From positions 130,579,840-130,643,839 of the forward strand of contig CAMZMU010000041.1 of the NCBI GenBank assembly GCA_947311845.1: a stretch of DNA of 64,000 nucleotides, written 5' to 3'. The DNA is from Poa pratensis (lineage: Eukaryota; Streptophyta; Magnoliopsida; Poales; Poaceae). A program made the translations under genes and the position numbers. The notes beneath the pieces are model-generated. The model did not search any database. It had not been told where the DNA came from and worked only from the letters and a program-made list of their open reading frames with translations. Of the stretch, positions 33,501 to 46,489 are shown piece by piece (the first letter of the stretch is position 1; every line of letters starts with the position of its first letter).

Positions 33501-34188
33501 AGACAATCAGTCTGATCTCATGGAAAGGAAAAAGGGGTATCTCCATCCTAGTGTCTTTGAAAAGTTTTACAAAGTGTTTTACAAAAATGTGGAAATAGTA
33601 CATGCTATTTCTATAAGAGAGAATTCTATCGCTAAATGTTTTGTTTAACAAGGATATAGAGATGTTGTAATCTCTATGTCTAAGAGCATCATTTGCGAAA
33701 ACTAAGCCCTATAGCAATATGCAGCAGGTATCCCAGTTTTCGAAAAAAGTGATTATTGCATTTACCATGAAAACTTAAGCCTTGAGATGGTTTTGCGAGT
33801 ACGTAAATGTACTCATATGGCTGTGTCCCTGGATATTCAAACGTCCAGATTTCAACGAGGATATGTACGACGAGGAGGGGGAGTACGCCGACGACTACGA
33901 AAAACTGAGTGTCACCGGTCAACTGCTCTGTGGGAATGCGTCCGGTTGTGACGAGGGCCGACGCTAGCCGAAAGCTTTCGCTATTTCGTAGTTAATTCTG
34001 TCATGCGTGGCGATGGTTGCAGGCTTGGTCGTGTGACCATCATTTATGTAAGTCTTGTACGAATCGAGTTGGATGATGTAACTTTGTATACCATGTTGGT
34101 TATGTGATCGCGATGCACTGATCATTGGGATCGTGATCTGTTTACATAACGTGGGCACCTCGGACTGGTAGTCTGAGGGGTCCTCACA
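30535..34188 (+). mobile_element. solo LTR (Gypsy-type), 3.65 kb
   Basis: Starts TTTAACGTCCCAAATTTTGG (TG probably mutated to TT) and ends GGGGTCCTCACA. It is flanked by a perfect 5-bp target duplication GATAC at 30530-30534 and 34189-34193. It contains no gag or pol and no internal copy of its own end, so this is one LTR left after recombination between the two LTRs of a full element. The inner GC-rich part (31690-32450) and repeated GCTGGGAGC...AAACCCGAG words at 32750-32890 are part of the LTR. Orientation is taken from the TAACGTCCC start and is moderate. Confidence 0.7.
32740..32895. repeat. short AAACCCGAG/GCTGGGAGC repeats in the solo LTR
   Basis: Variants of AAACCCGAGTCGCTGGGAGC occur near 32750, 32796, 32831 and 32867, spaced about 35-46 bp. 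This is low-order repetition inside the LTR with no known role. Confidence 0.6.
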
Positions 34189-34291
34189 GATACGTCGATG
34201 ACAATGTTGTCTTCAACAAATCATTTTTCGACTTTCTGTGAGCAAGATCGCCAACACACCATGGTAGTCTGGGCGATGCCCCATCGACATG

Positions 34292-35664
34292 TGTAACAGC
34301 CCAAAGTTTGAGAACCTAAAAACCTGTGTAATTTTTTCACTTTTGTGTTAATTGCATCATGGCATCCATGCATAATCATCTCTCTTTTGAGTTAACACAA
34401 CAGTTGTATCGAAATGTTGTTGAGTTGTTAAAACAAAATGCCAAATTGCTCTAACCAATTTCAAACAGTGAAGGCACTCAAACTTGCAAAACAAAAATAC
34501 TTGACAACTTATATTTGTCAAGGAAGTTTCAAGAGTTCCAAAATAATATTTTGCACTTGCTCCAAAATATTAAAGGAGAAACATTTTGAAATTTAGCAAA
34601 ATGCCATAAACGAACCCTATGAACAAATGTTGTCCAAACTATTTTATTTTGCAACGCCAAATTTTGTGGTGCCTTTACATGCTGTTGGGAGGCTACCCAA
34701 ATTTTGTCATATTTTATAAAATGTTTTGGTGCCTAATTTAAATCAGGGAATGTTGCTGGTTTTAAAAAAGAAAAGGAAAAAAGACCTATCCGTGATGGTA
34801 CGAAGTTTACGAGGGGGGTTTCGCAAAATTCCCTTTCTCTTCGTTCTGTAGCGACCGCACCGGCAGCTCCCGCGGACCCGCTCGACGCCGAGCTCGCCGG
34901 GGGGCCCCCGTGGCCTCTCTGCCTCCACACGCGAGGAGAGGAAGGCCCCCACCGTGCCCTGCTCCCTATCCACGGCCGCCCACCTGCTCCCTCTCCCCCG
35001 TTTCTCCTCCCCACGAGCTCACCACCGAGCTGGCCGTCGCCGACGCGTCGCCGCCGTCTAGAGCGTCCCCGTCCAAATCGCGGAGTACCAGCCGCTCCGC
35101 CGCGCCGTCCTCTACGGCCTCGTCCAAGGAATCGAGACGGGCCGCTCGAAATCGGCCCCGATGACCTCTTCTTCCTCGCTGCCGTCCGTGCATCACCGAG
35201 CTCCGCACCGCCGCGTTGGTCCATCTCCGGCCACTCCGTCTGCACCACCGCGCTCGAGGGTGAGCCCCTGGCCTCGCTGGCCCTTCTCCCCTCTCCCCTG
35301 CCGCGCTAGCGCGCGTTCCACGCCGCCGTGGCCGTAGCCTCGCCGTCGTGTAGACGTATCCGGTGACAATCCCAGTTTTTTCCGGAGTCCATACCGGAAT
35401 AAGAAAAGCGGTACTGGACACCGACGTTTTAGCCCGGAATACAACCGGAATTAAACCCGAAATATTTCCGGATTGATTTTCTCCCGGTGAAAAACCCAGA
35501 AAATTCCGGACTGGAATCCGGATTTGCAATACTGTTTTGGATTTTTCTGTTTTCTTTTCACCCCCTTATCTCTAAATGTATAAATATGATATTGTTGCTT
35601 AAATAAATCAACAAAAAGTAATATCAAAAAGGAAATTTATAAAAATATTAACTTTTTATCGGTC
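34292..35664 (+). repeat. chromovirus 5' LTR, part 1
   Basis: The first 1.37 kb of the 5' LTR, matching 50924 to about 52283 of the 3' LTR with scattered differences. It stops at ATCGGT(C), where the nested element begins; the 3' LTR reads on uninterrupted through ATCGGTGCATCAG. Confidence 0.93.
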
Positions 35665-37305
35665 TGATACGTCTCCAACGTATCCATAATTTCTGCTGTT
35701 CCATGCTTATATTATACCATTTGCTACATGTTTTATATACACTTCATATCACTTTTATGCATTTTCTGGGACTAACCTATTAACAAGATGCCACAGTGCC
35801 AGTTCCCTGTTTTCTGCTGTTTTTGGTTTCAGAAAGTTACTTCTGGAAATATTCTCGGAATTGCACGAAACAAAAGGCCAAGTCCCTATTTTTCCAACAC
35901 GTACACGGAGTCCGAAGGAGAGACGAAGAGCCACGAGGTGGCCAAACCACCTGGCGGCGCGGGCCCACCGCGCCAGCCTGTGGTTTGGGCCCCTCGGGGG
36001 TCCGCCGACATCGCCCCTTCGCCTATTTATTCCCCGAGACGTGAAAACCCTAAAACACCGAGCCTTTCATCCAGAACATATTCGCTGCCGCCGCCGTCGT
36101 CAACCCTAACTCGGGGGGTTCTGAAGCTCTTCCCGGCACCCTGCCGGAGAGGGGAATCATCACCGGAGGGCTCTACATCGCCATGCCCGCCTCCGGAGTG
36201 ATGCGTGAGTAGTTCATCCTTGGACTATGGGTCCATAGCAGTAGCTAGATGGTTGTCTTCTCCACTTGTGCCATCATGTTTAGATCTTGTGAGCTGCCTA
36301 TCATGATCAAGATCATCTTATTGTAATGCTACATGTTGTGTTTGCTGGGATCTGACTTATATTGATACCTATGTGGAGCTGAATATTATATTATCATGTC
36401 TATGTCATTTGTGATCTTGCATGCTCTCCGTTACTTGTTGAAGCCTTGGCCAAGTGAATACTTGTGACTCCAAGAGGGGGTATTTATGCATGATAGTTGG
36501 GTTCAACCTCTATTTAACCTGGGATAGTGACAGCAAGTTCTAAGGTTGTAGATGTGTTGTTGCCACTAGGGGTAAAACAGCAATGCTTTATTCAAGGATG
36601 AATGTATTGTTTACATTACGCACATTACTTAATGCAATTGTCTGTTGCTTGCAACTTAATACTGGAAGGGGTACGGATGTTAACCGGAAAGTGGACTATT
36701 TAGGCATAGATGCATGCTGGATAGCGGTCTATGTACTTTGTCGTAATGCCCAAATGAATCTCATAGTAGACACCACAACTCACACATGCATGTTATATGC
36801 ACTTATCAATTGTCAATTGCCCAGCTGTAATTTGTTTACCCAGCATGTTAGTTATCTTATTGGAGAGACACCACTAGTGAACTGTGGACCCCGGTCCATT
36901 CTTTTACATCTGAAATACAATCTACTGCAATCATTGTTCTCTACTGTTTTATGCAAACAAACATCATCTTCCATTCGATACGTTTAACCCTTTGTTTTCA
37001 GCAAGCCGGTGAGATTGACAACCTCACTGTTAAGTTGGGGCAAAGTAATTTGATTGTGTTGTGCAGGTTCCACGTTGGCACCGGAATCCCTGGTGTTGCG
37101 CCGCACTACACTCCTTCACCAACACCTTCGAAGCAAACCTCGTTTTCCTACTGGTTCGATTAAACCTTGGTTTCATACTGAGGGAAAACTTGCTGCTGCA
37201 CTCATCATACCTTCCTCTTGGGGTTCCCAACTGACGTGTGACGTACAAGCATTGTTTCTGGCACTGTTGCCGGGGAGATATTCCCTCGTCAACTTAGCGC
37301 TAGCA
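35665..37305 (+). repeat. 5' LTR of nested element
   Basis: 1641 bp, nearly identical to 42237-43881. It includes a GC-rich middle at 35930-36200 that can be read as a 137-codon frame in both LTRs; this is LTR sequence, not a gene. Confidence 0.93.
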
Positions 37306-37314
37306 ACACGTTTT

Positions 37315-37331
37315 CTGGCGCCGTTGCCGGG
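37315..37331 (+). other. primer-binding-site-like sequence of nested element
   Basis: TGGCGCCGTTGCCGGGG lies directly downstream of the 5' LTR. The priming tRNA is not identified. A diverged copy of the motif also occurs inside the LTR end (37258 and 43834). Confidence 0.5.
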
Positions 37332-37492
37332 GAAAACCGAATTGCTTCTGCAAGGGGAGTCTCTCACACCCAATCTCTTTACTTTGTTATTTGTCTTGCT
37401 TAGTTTATTTTTATTTAGTCTTGTTTGCTCTCTTTATCAAAAACACAAAAAAATTAGTTACTTGTTTAATTTTTGATTTTTTGTTTTTCAAA

Positions 37493-39583
37493 ATGAGTAC
37501 TCCTGAGAACACTAAGTTGTGTGACTTCACTAGCACAAACAACAATGATTTCATATGCACTCCTATTGCTCCACCTGCTTCTAAGCAGAATTTTATGAAA
37601 TTAAACCTGCTCTATTAAATCTTGTTATGAAAGAGCAATTTTCTGGTGTTAGTACTGATGATGCTGCTGCCCATCTTAATAACTTTGTTGAACTTTGTGA
37701 AATGCAAAAGTATAAGGATATGGATGGGGATATTATAAAACTGAAACTTTTTCCTTTCTCCTTGAGAGGAAGAGCTAAAGAATGGTTGCTTTCTTTGCCT
37801 AGAAATAGTATTGATTCTTGGACAAAATGCAAAGATGCTTTCATAGGGAAATATTATCCTCCTGCTAAGATTATATCCTTGAGAAGTAGCATTATGAATT
37901 TTAAACAACTTGATAATGAACATGTTGCTCAAGCTTGGGAAAGAATGAAATCTTTGGTGAAGAATTGTCCCACTCATGGACTGACTACTTGGATGATCAT
38001 CCAAACCTTTTATGCAGGATTAAATTTTTCCTCAAGGAACTTATTGGATTCAGCCTCTGGAGGAACCTTTATGTCCATCACTTTAGGTGCAGCAACAAAG
38101 CTACTTGATGATATGATGATCAACTATTCCGAATGGCACACCGAAAGAGCTCCTCAAGGTAAGAAGGTAAATTCTGTTGAAGAAACCTCCTCTTTGAGTG
38201 ATAAGATTGATGCTATTATGTCTATGCTTGTGAATGGTAGATCTCATGTTGATCCTAATAATGTTCCTTTAGCTTCATTGGTTGCTCAAGAAGAGCATGT
38301 TGATGTAAACTTCATTAAAAACAACAACTTCAACAACAATGCTTATAGGAATAATTTTGGTAGCAACAACTATAAGCCTTATCCTTCAAATGGTTATGGC
38401 AATTCTTATGGTAATTCCTACAGCAACAATAGAAGTGTGTCCTCTGATCTTGAAGCTATGCTTAAAGAATTTATTAGCACACAAAAAGCTTTCAATAAAA
38501 CTGTTGAGGAAAAGTTTGAAAAAATTGATGATCTTGCTTCTAAAGTTGATAGTCTTGCTCATGATGTTGAAATTCTAAAACTGAAAGTTATGCCTAATGA
38601 AGTTAAAGATACTAAGTCATTTGCTACAGCAAATGCCATCCAAGTTCGAATTGATAATAATATTAGGATGTTGGCTGAATTGCATGCTAGGTGGGAAAAA
38701 GAGGAAGAACTTGAAAAAGAGAATAGTATAGTTAGAGTTTGTACTATCACCACCACTAGTAATGCTAATGTTTACATGCTAGTAAGCCTCCTACTATTGA
38801 TGGTAATGTTATTGGTGTTGGTAATGTCTCTACTACTTCTGCAAAGCGTTTGAAATTGCCTAAAACTGCTGAAACTTTTTCTGATAAAAGTGCTGAAATT
38901 TTTCAAACTATTGGAGACAATGGTTCCACCACCATTGACAATAATGATTTTGATTTTGATGATTGTAACATCTCTGAAGTTATTATGTTCTTGCAAAAAT
39001 TAGCTAGAAGTCCCAATGCTAGCACTATTAATTTGGCTTTTACAAAGCATATTACAAATGCTCTTTTGCAAGCTAGGGAGGAGAAGTTGAAACTTAAAGC
39101 TTCTATTCCTAGGAAATTAGAAGATGGTTGGGAACCCATCATTAAGGTAAAGGTGAATGATTTTGATTGCAATGCCTTGTGTGATCTTGGTGCAAGTATT
39201 TCGGTTTTGCCCAAGAAGCTTTATGATATTCTTGATTTGCCACCTTTGGAACATTGTTATTTGGATGTTTTTCTCGCTGATAATGCTATGAAGAAACCTT
39301 TGGGGCGAGTTAATGATGTTTTTATTACAGTAAACAATAACCTTGTCCCGTTGATTTTATTGTTATGGATATTGAATGCAATGCATCTTGTCCTATTGTT
39401 TTGGGAAGACCTTTTCTTCGAACTGTTGGTGCCATCATTGATATGAAAGAAGGTAATATAAGGTACCAATTTCCTCTCAAGAAAGGTATGGAACACTTCC
39501 CTAGGAAGAGAATGAAGTTACCTTTTGACTCTATTGTTAGAGCAAGTTATGATGTTGATGCTTCTTCTCTTGACAACACTTGA
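37493..39583 (+). pseudogene. gag plus aspartic protease of nested Gypsy element
   Basis: ATG at 37493 (starting MSTPENTKLCDFTS). The Retrotrans_gag core is at about 37640-38130 (LKLFPFSLRGRAKEWLLSL, then IGKYYPPAK). An Asn/Tyr/Ser-rich stretch follows (about 38310-38430), then a coiled-coil-like region with DKIDAIM and EKIDDLASKVDSL. The protease domain at about 39110-39480 has the active-site block ALCDLGASISVLP (DLGA for the usual DSGA/DTGA) and the flap-side CPIVLGRPFLRT. Frame breaks lie near 37597, 38775 and 39350, each explained by a 1-2 base indel. There is no CCHC knuckle and no polymerase. The layout resembles Athila-type gag-protease units. Inactive as it stands. Confidence 0.85.
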
Positions 39584-42236
39584 TTTTCACTTTCTGCGCC
39601 TAGCTGAAAGGCGTTAAAGAAAAGCGCTTATGGGAGACAACCCATCGTTTTTATTTGCTGTTATTTTTGTTTTCTTTGAGTCAAGGAGTTTTGTTACTTC
39701 TGTAGCAACTCCTTTGTATCTTTATTTTATCGCAATGTTGTGCCAAGTAAAGTTCTATATTGAAAGTTGATGCAAGATTTGGATTTCTGCGCAGTGACAG
39801 ATTTTTAGCTGTCACGGATTTGAGCTTATCTCCCTGTAGAAAATTCAAAAAATTCTGAAAAATCACGCATATTCCTGAGATATGTACGCAACTTTCATTA
39901 TTTTAGGCCAGATCCATCTGAGCAACTTAAGTGCCTCGAAAAAATTCGTCATTCCAGACTGTTCTGTTTTTGACAGATTCTGCCTTTTGTTTTGCATTCG
40001 CTCTTTTACTGTGTTTGTGTGGATTTCTTTGCTCCACAAAGCATTGGTGGCTGTAGCTAATGTCCAGAAGCTTTGGGATTGATTGTATCATTACAGAATA
40101 TGAGAATTTTTGATTATGCACTAACCCTCTAATGAGAACTGTCTTGAGTTTGGTGTGAAGGAAGTTTTCAAGGATCAAGCGAGAAGGGTGATATTATGTG
40201 ATCAAGAAGAGTGAAAAGCCTAAGCTTGGGGATGCCCCCGTGGTTCATCCCAACCATATTCAGAGAGACTCAAGCGTCTAAGCTTGGGGATGCCCAAGGC
40301 ATCCCCTTCTTCATCAACAAACTTATCAGGTCATCTCTAGTGAAACTATATTTTAATTCTTTCACATCTTATGCGCTTTACTTGGAGCGTCTGTGTGTTT
40401 TTATTTTTGTTTTGTTTGAATAAATTCGGATCCTAGCAATCCTTGTGTGGGAGAGAGACACGCTCCGCTTTTTCATGTGAATACTCATGTTCTTCACTTA
40501 TATTTGTTGAGTATTCTTAACTAGCTACTGCAGTGCTTTTAGCTCCTGTTTTTCATGCATCTCTTCGAGCTGTTAGCACTTGTTTATAAATACTCTCTTG
40601 CTGCATTATATTATCATTTGGAGAGTTTATGTTTAAATAAATTGATTGGTGTTTGTTTGGAAGAAAGAAAATGCTACATGTAGTAGTTGGTATTGGAAAA
40701 GACATATGCATTCTTGTAGATCATTGTCTTGTTTCGATTTGATGCTTTGCAATTGTTTTGAGCTCTCAAGTAGATCATGTTTAAGCTCTTGCATCATGTA
40801 GTTAAAGCCTAGTAGTGGAGAACTACCGTAGAGCTTGTTGAGACTTGGGATGCATATTTGTTCTCTCTAAGGTCTAGATATTTTCTGGTAAAATGTTTGA
40901 GCAACAAGGAAGACAGTGTAGAGTCTTATAATACTTGCAATATGTTTTTATGTGATTCTTGCTGTACCGGTTTATACTTGTGTTTGCTTCAAACAACCTT
41001 GCTAGCCTAAACTCTGTACTGAGAGGGAATGCTTCTCGTGCATCCAAAACTTGAGCCAAAACCCATGCCATTTGTGTCCACCATACCTACCTACTATGTG
41101 GTATTTCCTGCCATTCCAAGTAAATATTTCATGTGCTACCTTTAAACTATTCAAAACTTTATTACTCCTTATTTGTGTCAATGTTTTATAGCTCATGAGG
41201 AAGTATGTGGTGTTTTATCTTTCAATCTTGTCATTTACTTCTGACAGACTTTCACCAATGGACTAGTGGCATATACATCCGCTTATCCAATAATTTGCAA
41301 AAAGAGCTGGCAACGGGGTGCCCAGCCCCAATTAATTACAACTTTCATTAATAATTCTCTTCACATGTTTTGCCCTGATTTATCAGTAAGCAACTTAATT
41401 TGCAAATAGACACTCCTCCATGGTATGTGAATGTTGGAAGGCACCCGAGGATTCGGTTAGCCATGGCTTGTGTAAGCAAAAGGTTGGGAGGAGTGTCATC
41501 TATAAAGAAACTAAAATACATGTGTAAACAAAAGAGAAGAGGGATGATCTACCTTGCTGGTAGAGATAACGTCCTTCATGGGAGCCGCTCTTGAAAGTCT
41601 GGTTGACAAGGGGGTTAGAGTGCCCACTACCATTCGTTGACAACAACAAACACCTCTCAAATACTTATTTTGTGCTCTCTATATGCTTTCGAAAACTTAA
41701 AAAGCTCTAGCACATGATTTAATCCCTGCTTCCCTCTGCGAAGGGCCTATCTTTTACTTTATGTTGAGTCAGTTTACCTACTCCTTTCTATCTTAGAAGC
41801 AAACACTTGTGTCAACTTTGTGTGCATTGATTCTTACATGTTTACTTATTGCACTTGTTATATTGCTTTATGTTGACAACTATCCATGAGATATACATGT
41901 TACAAGTTGAAAGCAATGCTGAAACTTAATCATCCTTTGTGTTGCTTCAATGCCTTTTACTTTGAATCTATTGCTTTATGAGTTACCTCTTATGCAAAAC
42001 TTTTTGATGCTTGTCTTGAAAGTACTATTCATGAAAAGTTTTTGCTTATATGATTCATTGTTTACTCTTTATCTATTTGTTAGCAAACTATAGATCATTG
42101 CTTTGAGTCACTTCATTCATGACATGAGCCTTGCAATATATTGATCAAGATTGTGTGAAAGCATGTCTCCTCAGAAATTATTTGTTGTTATCGTTTTACC
42201 TACTCGAGGACGAGTAGAACTAAGCTTGGGGATGCT
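39584..42236. other. non-coding internal region of nested element
   Basis: 2.65 kb without recognisable polymerase, integrase or envelope-like sequence. The polypurine-type motif TAAGCTTGGGGATGC occurs three times (about 40221, 40278 and 42220); only the last lies next to the LTR. The rest is AT-rich. Confidence 0.7.
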
Positions 42237-43881
42237 TGATACGTCTCCAACGTATCCATAATTTCTGCTGTTCCATGCTTATATTATACCATTTGCTACA
42301 TGTTTTATATACACTTCATATCACTTTTATGCATTTTCTGGGACTAACCTATTAACAAGATGCCACAGTGCCAGTTCCCTGTTTTCTGCTGTTTTTGGTT
42401 TCAGAAAGTTACTTCTGGAAATATTCTCGGAATTGCACGAAACAAAAGGCCAGTCCCTATTTTTCCACACGTACACGGAGTCCGAAGGAGAGACGAAGAG
42501 CCACGAGGTGGCCAAACCACCTGGCGGCGCGGCCCACCGCCGCGCCAGCCTGTGGTTTGGGCCCCTCGGGGGTCCGCCGACATCGCCCCTTCGCCTATTT
42601 ATTCCCCGAGACGTGAAAACCCTAAAACACCGAGCCTTTCATCCAGAACATATTCGCTGCCGCCGCCGTCGTCAACCCTAACTCGGGGGGTTCTGAAGCT
42701 CTTCCCGGCACCCTGCCGGAGAGGGGAATCATCACCGGAGGGCTCTACATCGCCATGCCCGCCTCCGGAGTGATGCGTGAGTAGTTCATCCTTGGACTAT
42801 GGGTCCATAGCAGTAGCTAGATGGTTGTCTTCTCCACTTGTGCCATCATGTTTAGATCTTGTGAGCTGCCTATCATGATCAAGATCATCTTATTGTAATG
42901 CTACATGTTGTGTTTGCTGGGATCTGACTTATATTGATACCTATGTGGAGCTGAATATTATATTATCATGTCTATGTCATTTGTGATCTTGCATGCTCTC
43001 CGTTACTTGTTGAAGCCTTGGCCAAGTGAATACTTGTGACTCCAAGAGGGGGTATTTATGCATGATAGTTGGGTTCAACCTCTATTTAACCTGGGATAGT
43101 GACAGCAAGTTCTAAGGTTGTAGATGTGTTGTTGCCACTAGGGGTAAAACAGCAATGCTTTATTCAAGGATGAATGTATTGTTTACATTACGCACATTAC
43201 TTAATGCAATTGTCTGTTGCTTGCAACTTAATACTGGAAGGGGTACGGATGTTAACCGGAAAGTGGACTATTTAGGCATAGATGCATGCTGGATAGCGGT
43301 CTATGTACTTTGTCGTAATGCCCAAATGAATCTCATAGTAGACACCAACTCACACATGCATGTTATATGCACTTATCAATTGTCAATTGCCCAGCTGTAA
43401 TTTGTTTACCCAGCATGTTAGTTATCTTATTGGAGAGACACCACTAGTGAACTGTGGACCCCGGTCCATTCTTTTACATCTGAAATACAATCTACTGCAA
43501 TCATTGTTCTCTACTGTTTTATGCAAACAAACATCATCTTCCATTCGATACGTTTAACCCTTTGTTTTCAGCAAGCCGGTGAGATTGACAACCTCACTGT
43601 TAAGTTGGGGCAAAGTAATTTGATTGTGTTGTGCAGGTTCCACGTTGGCACCGGAATCCCTGGTGTTGCGCCGCACTACACTCCTTCACCAACACCTTCG
43701 AAGCAACCTCGTTTTCCTACTGGTTCGATTAAACCTTGGTTTCATACTGAGGGAAAACTTGCTGCTGCACTCATCATACCTTCCTCTTGGGGTTCCCAAC
43801 TGACTTGTGACGTTACACGCATCAAGCATAGTTTCTGGCGCTGTTGCCGGGGAGATATTCCTCGTCAACTTAGCGCTAGCA
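42237..43881 (+). repeat. 3' LTR of nested element
   Basis: 1645 bp, starting TGATACGTCTCC directly after the tract AAGCTTGGGGATGCT and ending GCTAGCA. It differs from the 5' LTR by a few one- to four-base indels and substitutions (for example near 42450-42475, 42530 and 43345). Confidence 0.93.
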
Positions 43882-43886
43882 CGGTG

Positions 43887-45896
43887 CATCAGAAAATGTG
43901 TGTAATATACCAAAGTGCTCACAAAATCATGATCTGTCCAGAATCATCATCATCATGCATATCTGATCACATTTGAAATACTGTACTTCTAGTAGTACTA
44001 AAATCATTAAGCTAAATGTGGGGTGTTTTCCTCTCCGGTTGAAGTATTATTTCTCGCACCCCATTTAAATTGCTAGATAGCTAATAATAAGTTCAGTACA
44101 TTTAAATTGTCATGCCATCATGTGTTTGCGCATTGCACCGGTGTTATCTGTGGTTTTGATTGTTCCTCTCCGGTATGTCTGTGCATCGGTAGATCAAGGA
44201 GTGGAAGTGACACCGCAGTCTCGTGACGATCCGTACTACCAGCCGTATCAACAAGGCAAGCGTAATCCCCCTCTGAGCATATCTTATCCTATGTTACCGC
44301 AAATATTTTCTCCACTATAATATTGCATGCGGTTCTAAATGTCAATTTTATTGGATTAGAGTATCCTATAGTTGCATTAAGTTTCCGATGCCATTACCTG
44401 TTTCCCTCCTATTATCCATAGGTTTGTATTGTTGGCTGAGATACTTAACTATGCAATGTTGATGCTTAGCCATGCTTAGTTAAATGTTCCGCCGTTCGGT
44501 GGATATTACATGTTGGAAAGCAGGTGTGAATTGTGCAGATGATGGTGGAGAATTGTGGTGACAGGTAATAAGATGCTAAAGGTGGGGATGAGAGGCCACT
44601 GTGGTTGTGGTGCTTTGTCTCGTTCTCGCCGCCTAGGTGCGAGTTCTTTACCTCCCGAACCAAGACTGAGCGTGCAACCATGCGTGAGGCCTATGCATTC
44701 GCAGTGCAGGAACCCTCATAGACTAAATAACTCGGGCGGGCTAGCCAGGGTCCTCTAGTTCGGGCTTCCATTTGCGCGTGCGTGATGATGGTGGTATGAA
44801 CTGGGATGAGGATGGTGGTGTTAGGAAAATAAGTGGCCGTGGGGCAGGGTGTGGAGGCACGGAACCTGTCCTGCCGCCACTGATGATCCTGGAAAGTCCT
44901 TAGCGAGGGAGAAGTCGACACCGCTCCCACCCAGCCGGCTTTCCAAGGAAGAGAGCTAATGCGCAGGTAATGGGCCGGACGGTACGCGTGGCAAACATTG
45001 TACACCCCTGCAGGGTAAATCTTTTCGAAAAGCCGTGTCCACGGTTACGGACGACTTGGGAAAGGACGATAAGATCATAGAATAACTTGAACGGAATGAT
45101 TAAAAACTGAGTACTAAAGGTACCACTCAAGATTGTAAGGTGAGCTTCCTCGAGGGTGATTCGGGGAGGTGCCTTGTATCACAGGTACAGTGGTTGATGA
45201 TGGTGGTTGATGTTGGGAGGGTGATCAAGAGAAAAGAGTTACTTCTTACCCCTTTTAAAATACTCTGATTAGTCGATGCCATGAGTTATGTTTTCATAAA
45301 TAAAATCAGCTTTATGCAAAACAGCCATAAACTTTGAAAGCCTCATCGAGCTAAAGCTCTATATATAATCTTGCGAGTTCGTCGAACTCAACGTCGTTTG
45401 TTTTGTTTCAGAGGAGGACTTCACCGACCTCGAAGGTGGGTTCTTTGTGGACGTCGACGAGTAGTCTGGGGTTCCCAGGTGGCAGCTTGGGACATCCCGG
45501 AACAGCTGGGCTGGATGTTTATCTGTAGGCCTCTTAGGCCATATTTGGATCTTGTTGTTTAGAACAACCTAATTCGCTTCCGCATGTTGTAATGTTGGGT
45601 CTGTGACCTCTGGTTGTAATTTGCTATCTTTCTCTATTATAAGAGTTGAACTATATAATTTGTGTCGTAGAGTCTGTGATGTGCCAGTTGTTCCACAAGT
45701 CTTGATCTCTCTATTATGCATTGATAGTTGTGCCTGTGTTAAGGCATCAATCGGGGTGTTGCGTTGCCGATGATCCATTCCGAGCAACGCCTGCCAAAGG
45801 TTTTGGCCGGGGATTGGTAAACCCGTAACCTCCGGTTGTATCGCTTAACCGGTGACACACAGCATCACTGTATAGCAGTCGGGTCGGGGCGCCACA
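43887..45896 (+). repeat. chromovirus 5' LTR, part 2
   Basis: Resumes at CATCAGAAAATG after the CGGTG target duplication of the nested element and ends GGGTCGGGGCGCCACA. It matches about 52284-54298 of the 3' LTR with scattered differences. The primer site follows 3 bases later. Confidence 0.92.
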
Positions 45897-45899
45897 AGT

Positions 45900-45911
45900 T
45901 GGTATCAGAGC
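45900..45911 (+). other. primer-binding site (tRNA-Met)
   Basis: TGGTATCAGAGC, complementary to the 3' end of initiator-Met tRNA, is the usual primer site of plant Gypsy elements. It lies immediately after the 5' LTR. Confidence 0.9.
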
Positions 45912-46489
45912 AGTACTGCCTGTAGGAAACCCTTCTACTGGTCGATGTTGAGTCTAGTGTTTGTGAAAATATTTTTAACCTAAAAATGAGTTGTGAAAAC
46001 CATCTTAGGATTCTTTTTACTCCTTATCTGGTTACCCTCTAATCTCGGAGCAATCTTACCTCGATTTGAGTTAAAGGTTTTACTCCTCATCTGTTACTTC
46101 AAAATGATTAGAAACGGGGTTGGGTTCGACCTTTAGTGTTATGTGTCCAGTTGCTCCCGCTGCGTTGCAATCCAAATCAACTCAGATGTTTGAACACTGT
46201 TATTCCTACCGAGTAATCATTATCTTTCTGGGTTTTAACCCAAGGACTTGAACATAAGGTCCCGGATTGTGCCAACTAGAGTGTGTTGAATCATATGGTT
46301 CCTTAACCATTGCATCTCTCGCTAGTAGCACATGATGCTGATCTTTGACCCAAGTTCTATCTTGTTGATTCCTTGTCAATTGTTACACAATGTATTATCG
46401 TCCCTAGTCTGTGTACTTGAGTAGACGCTAATGCTATTGTTCGACCATTCGGAGAAAGATACTAACTGTGTCATTGTCAAATCTCCAGA

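Larger units (their letters stand above)
35665..43881 (+). mobile_element. nested non-autonomous Gypsy element (gag-protease only)
   Basis: Two LTRs (35665-37305 and 42237-43881) starting TGATACGTCTCC and ending CGCTAGCA. The primer-site-like TGGCGCCGTTGCCGGGG lies 9 bases after the 5' LTR and a purine tract AAGCTTGGGGATGC before the 3' LTR. The target duplication is CGGTC/CGGTG (35660-35664 and 43882-43886), with one mismatch; the intact site in the other chromovirus LTR reads CGGTG. The interior codes only for gag and an aspartic protease. No reverse transcriptase or integrase is present, so it must use proteins from a relative. The LTRs differ mainly by single-base indels, so the insertion is fairly recent and younger than the host chromovirus. 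Confidence 0.92.

Noticed and set aside
34733..35529. Arg/Gly-rich open frames of 171 and 187 codons (and counterparts at 51375-52023)
   Set aside because: They are in the GC-rich part of the chromovirus LTR and occur in overlapping frames on both strands.
35788..36201. 137-codon frame present twice (also 42360-42773)
   Set aside because: It is part of the two LTRs of the nested element; the shared frame reflects LTR identity, not a conserved gene.
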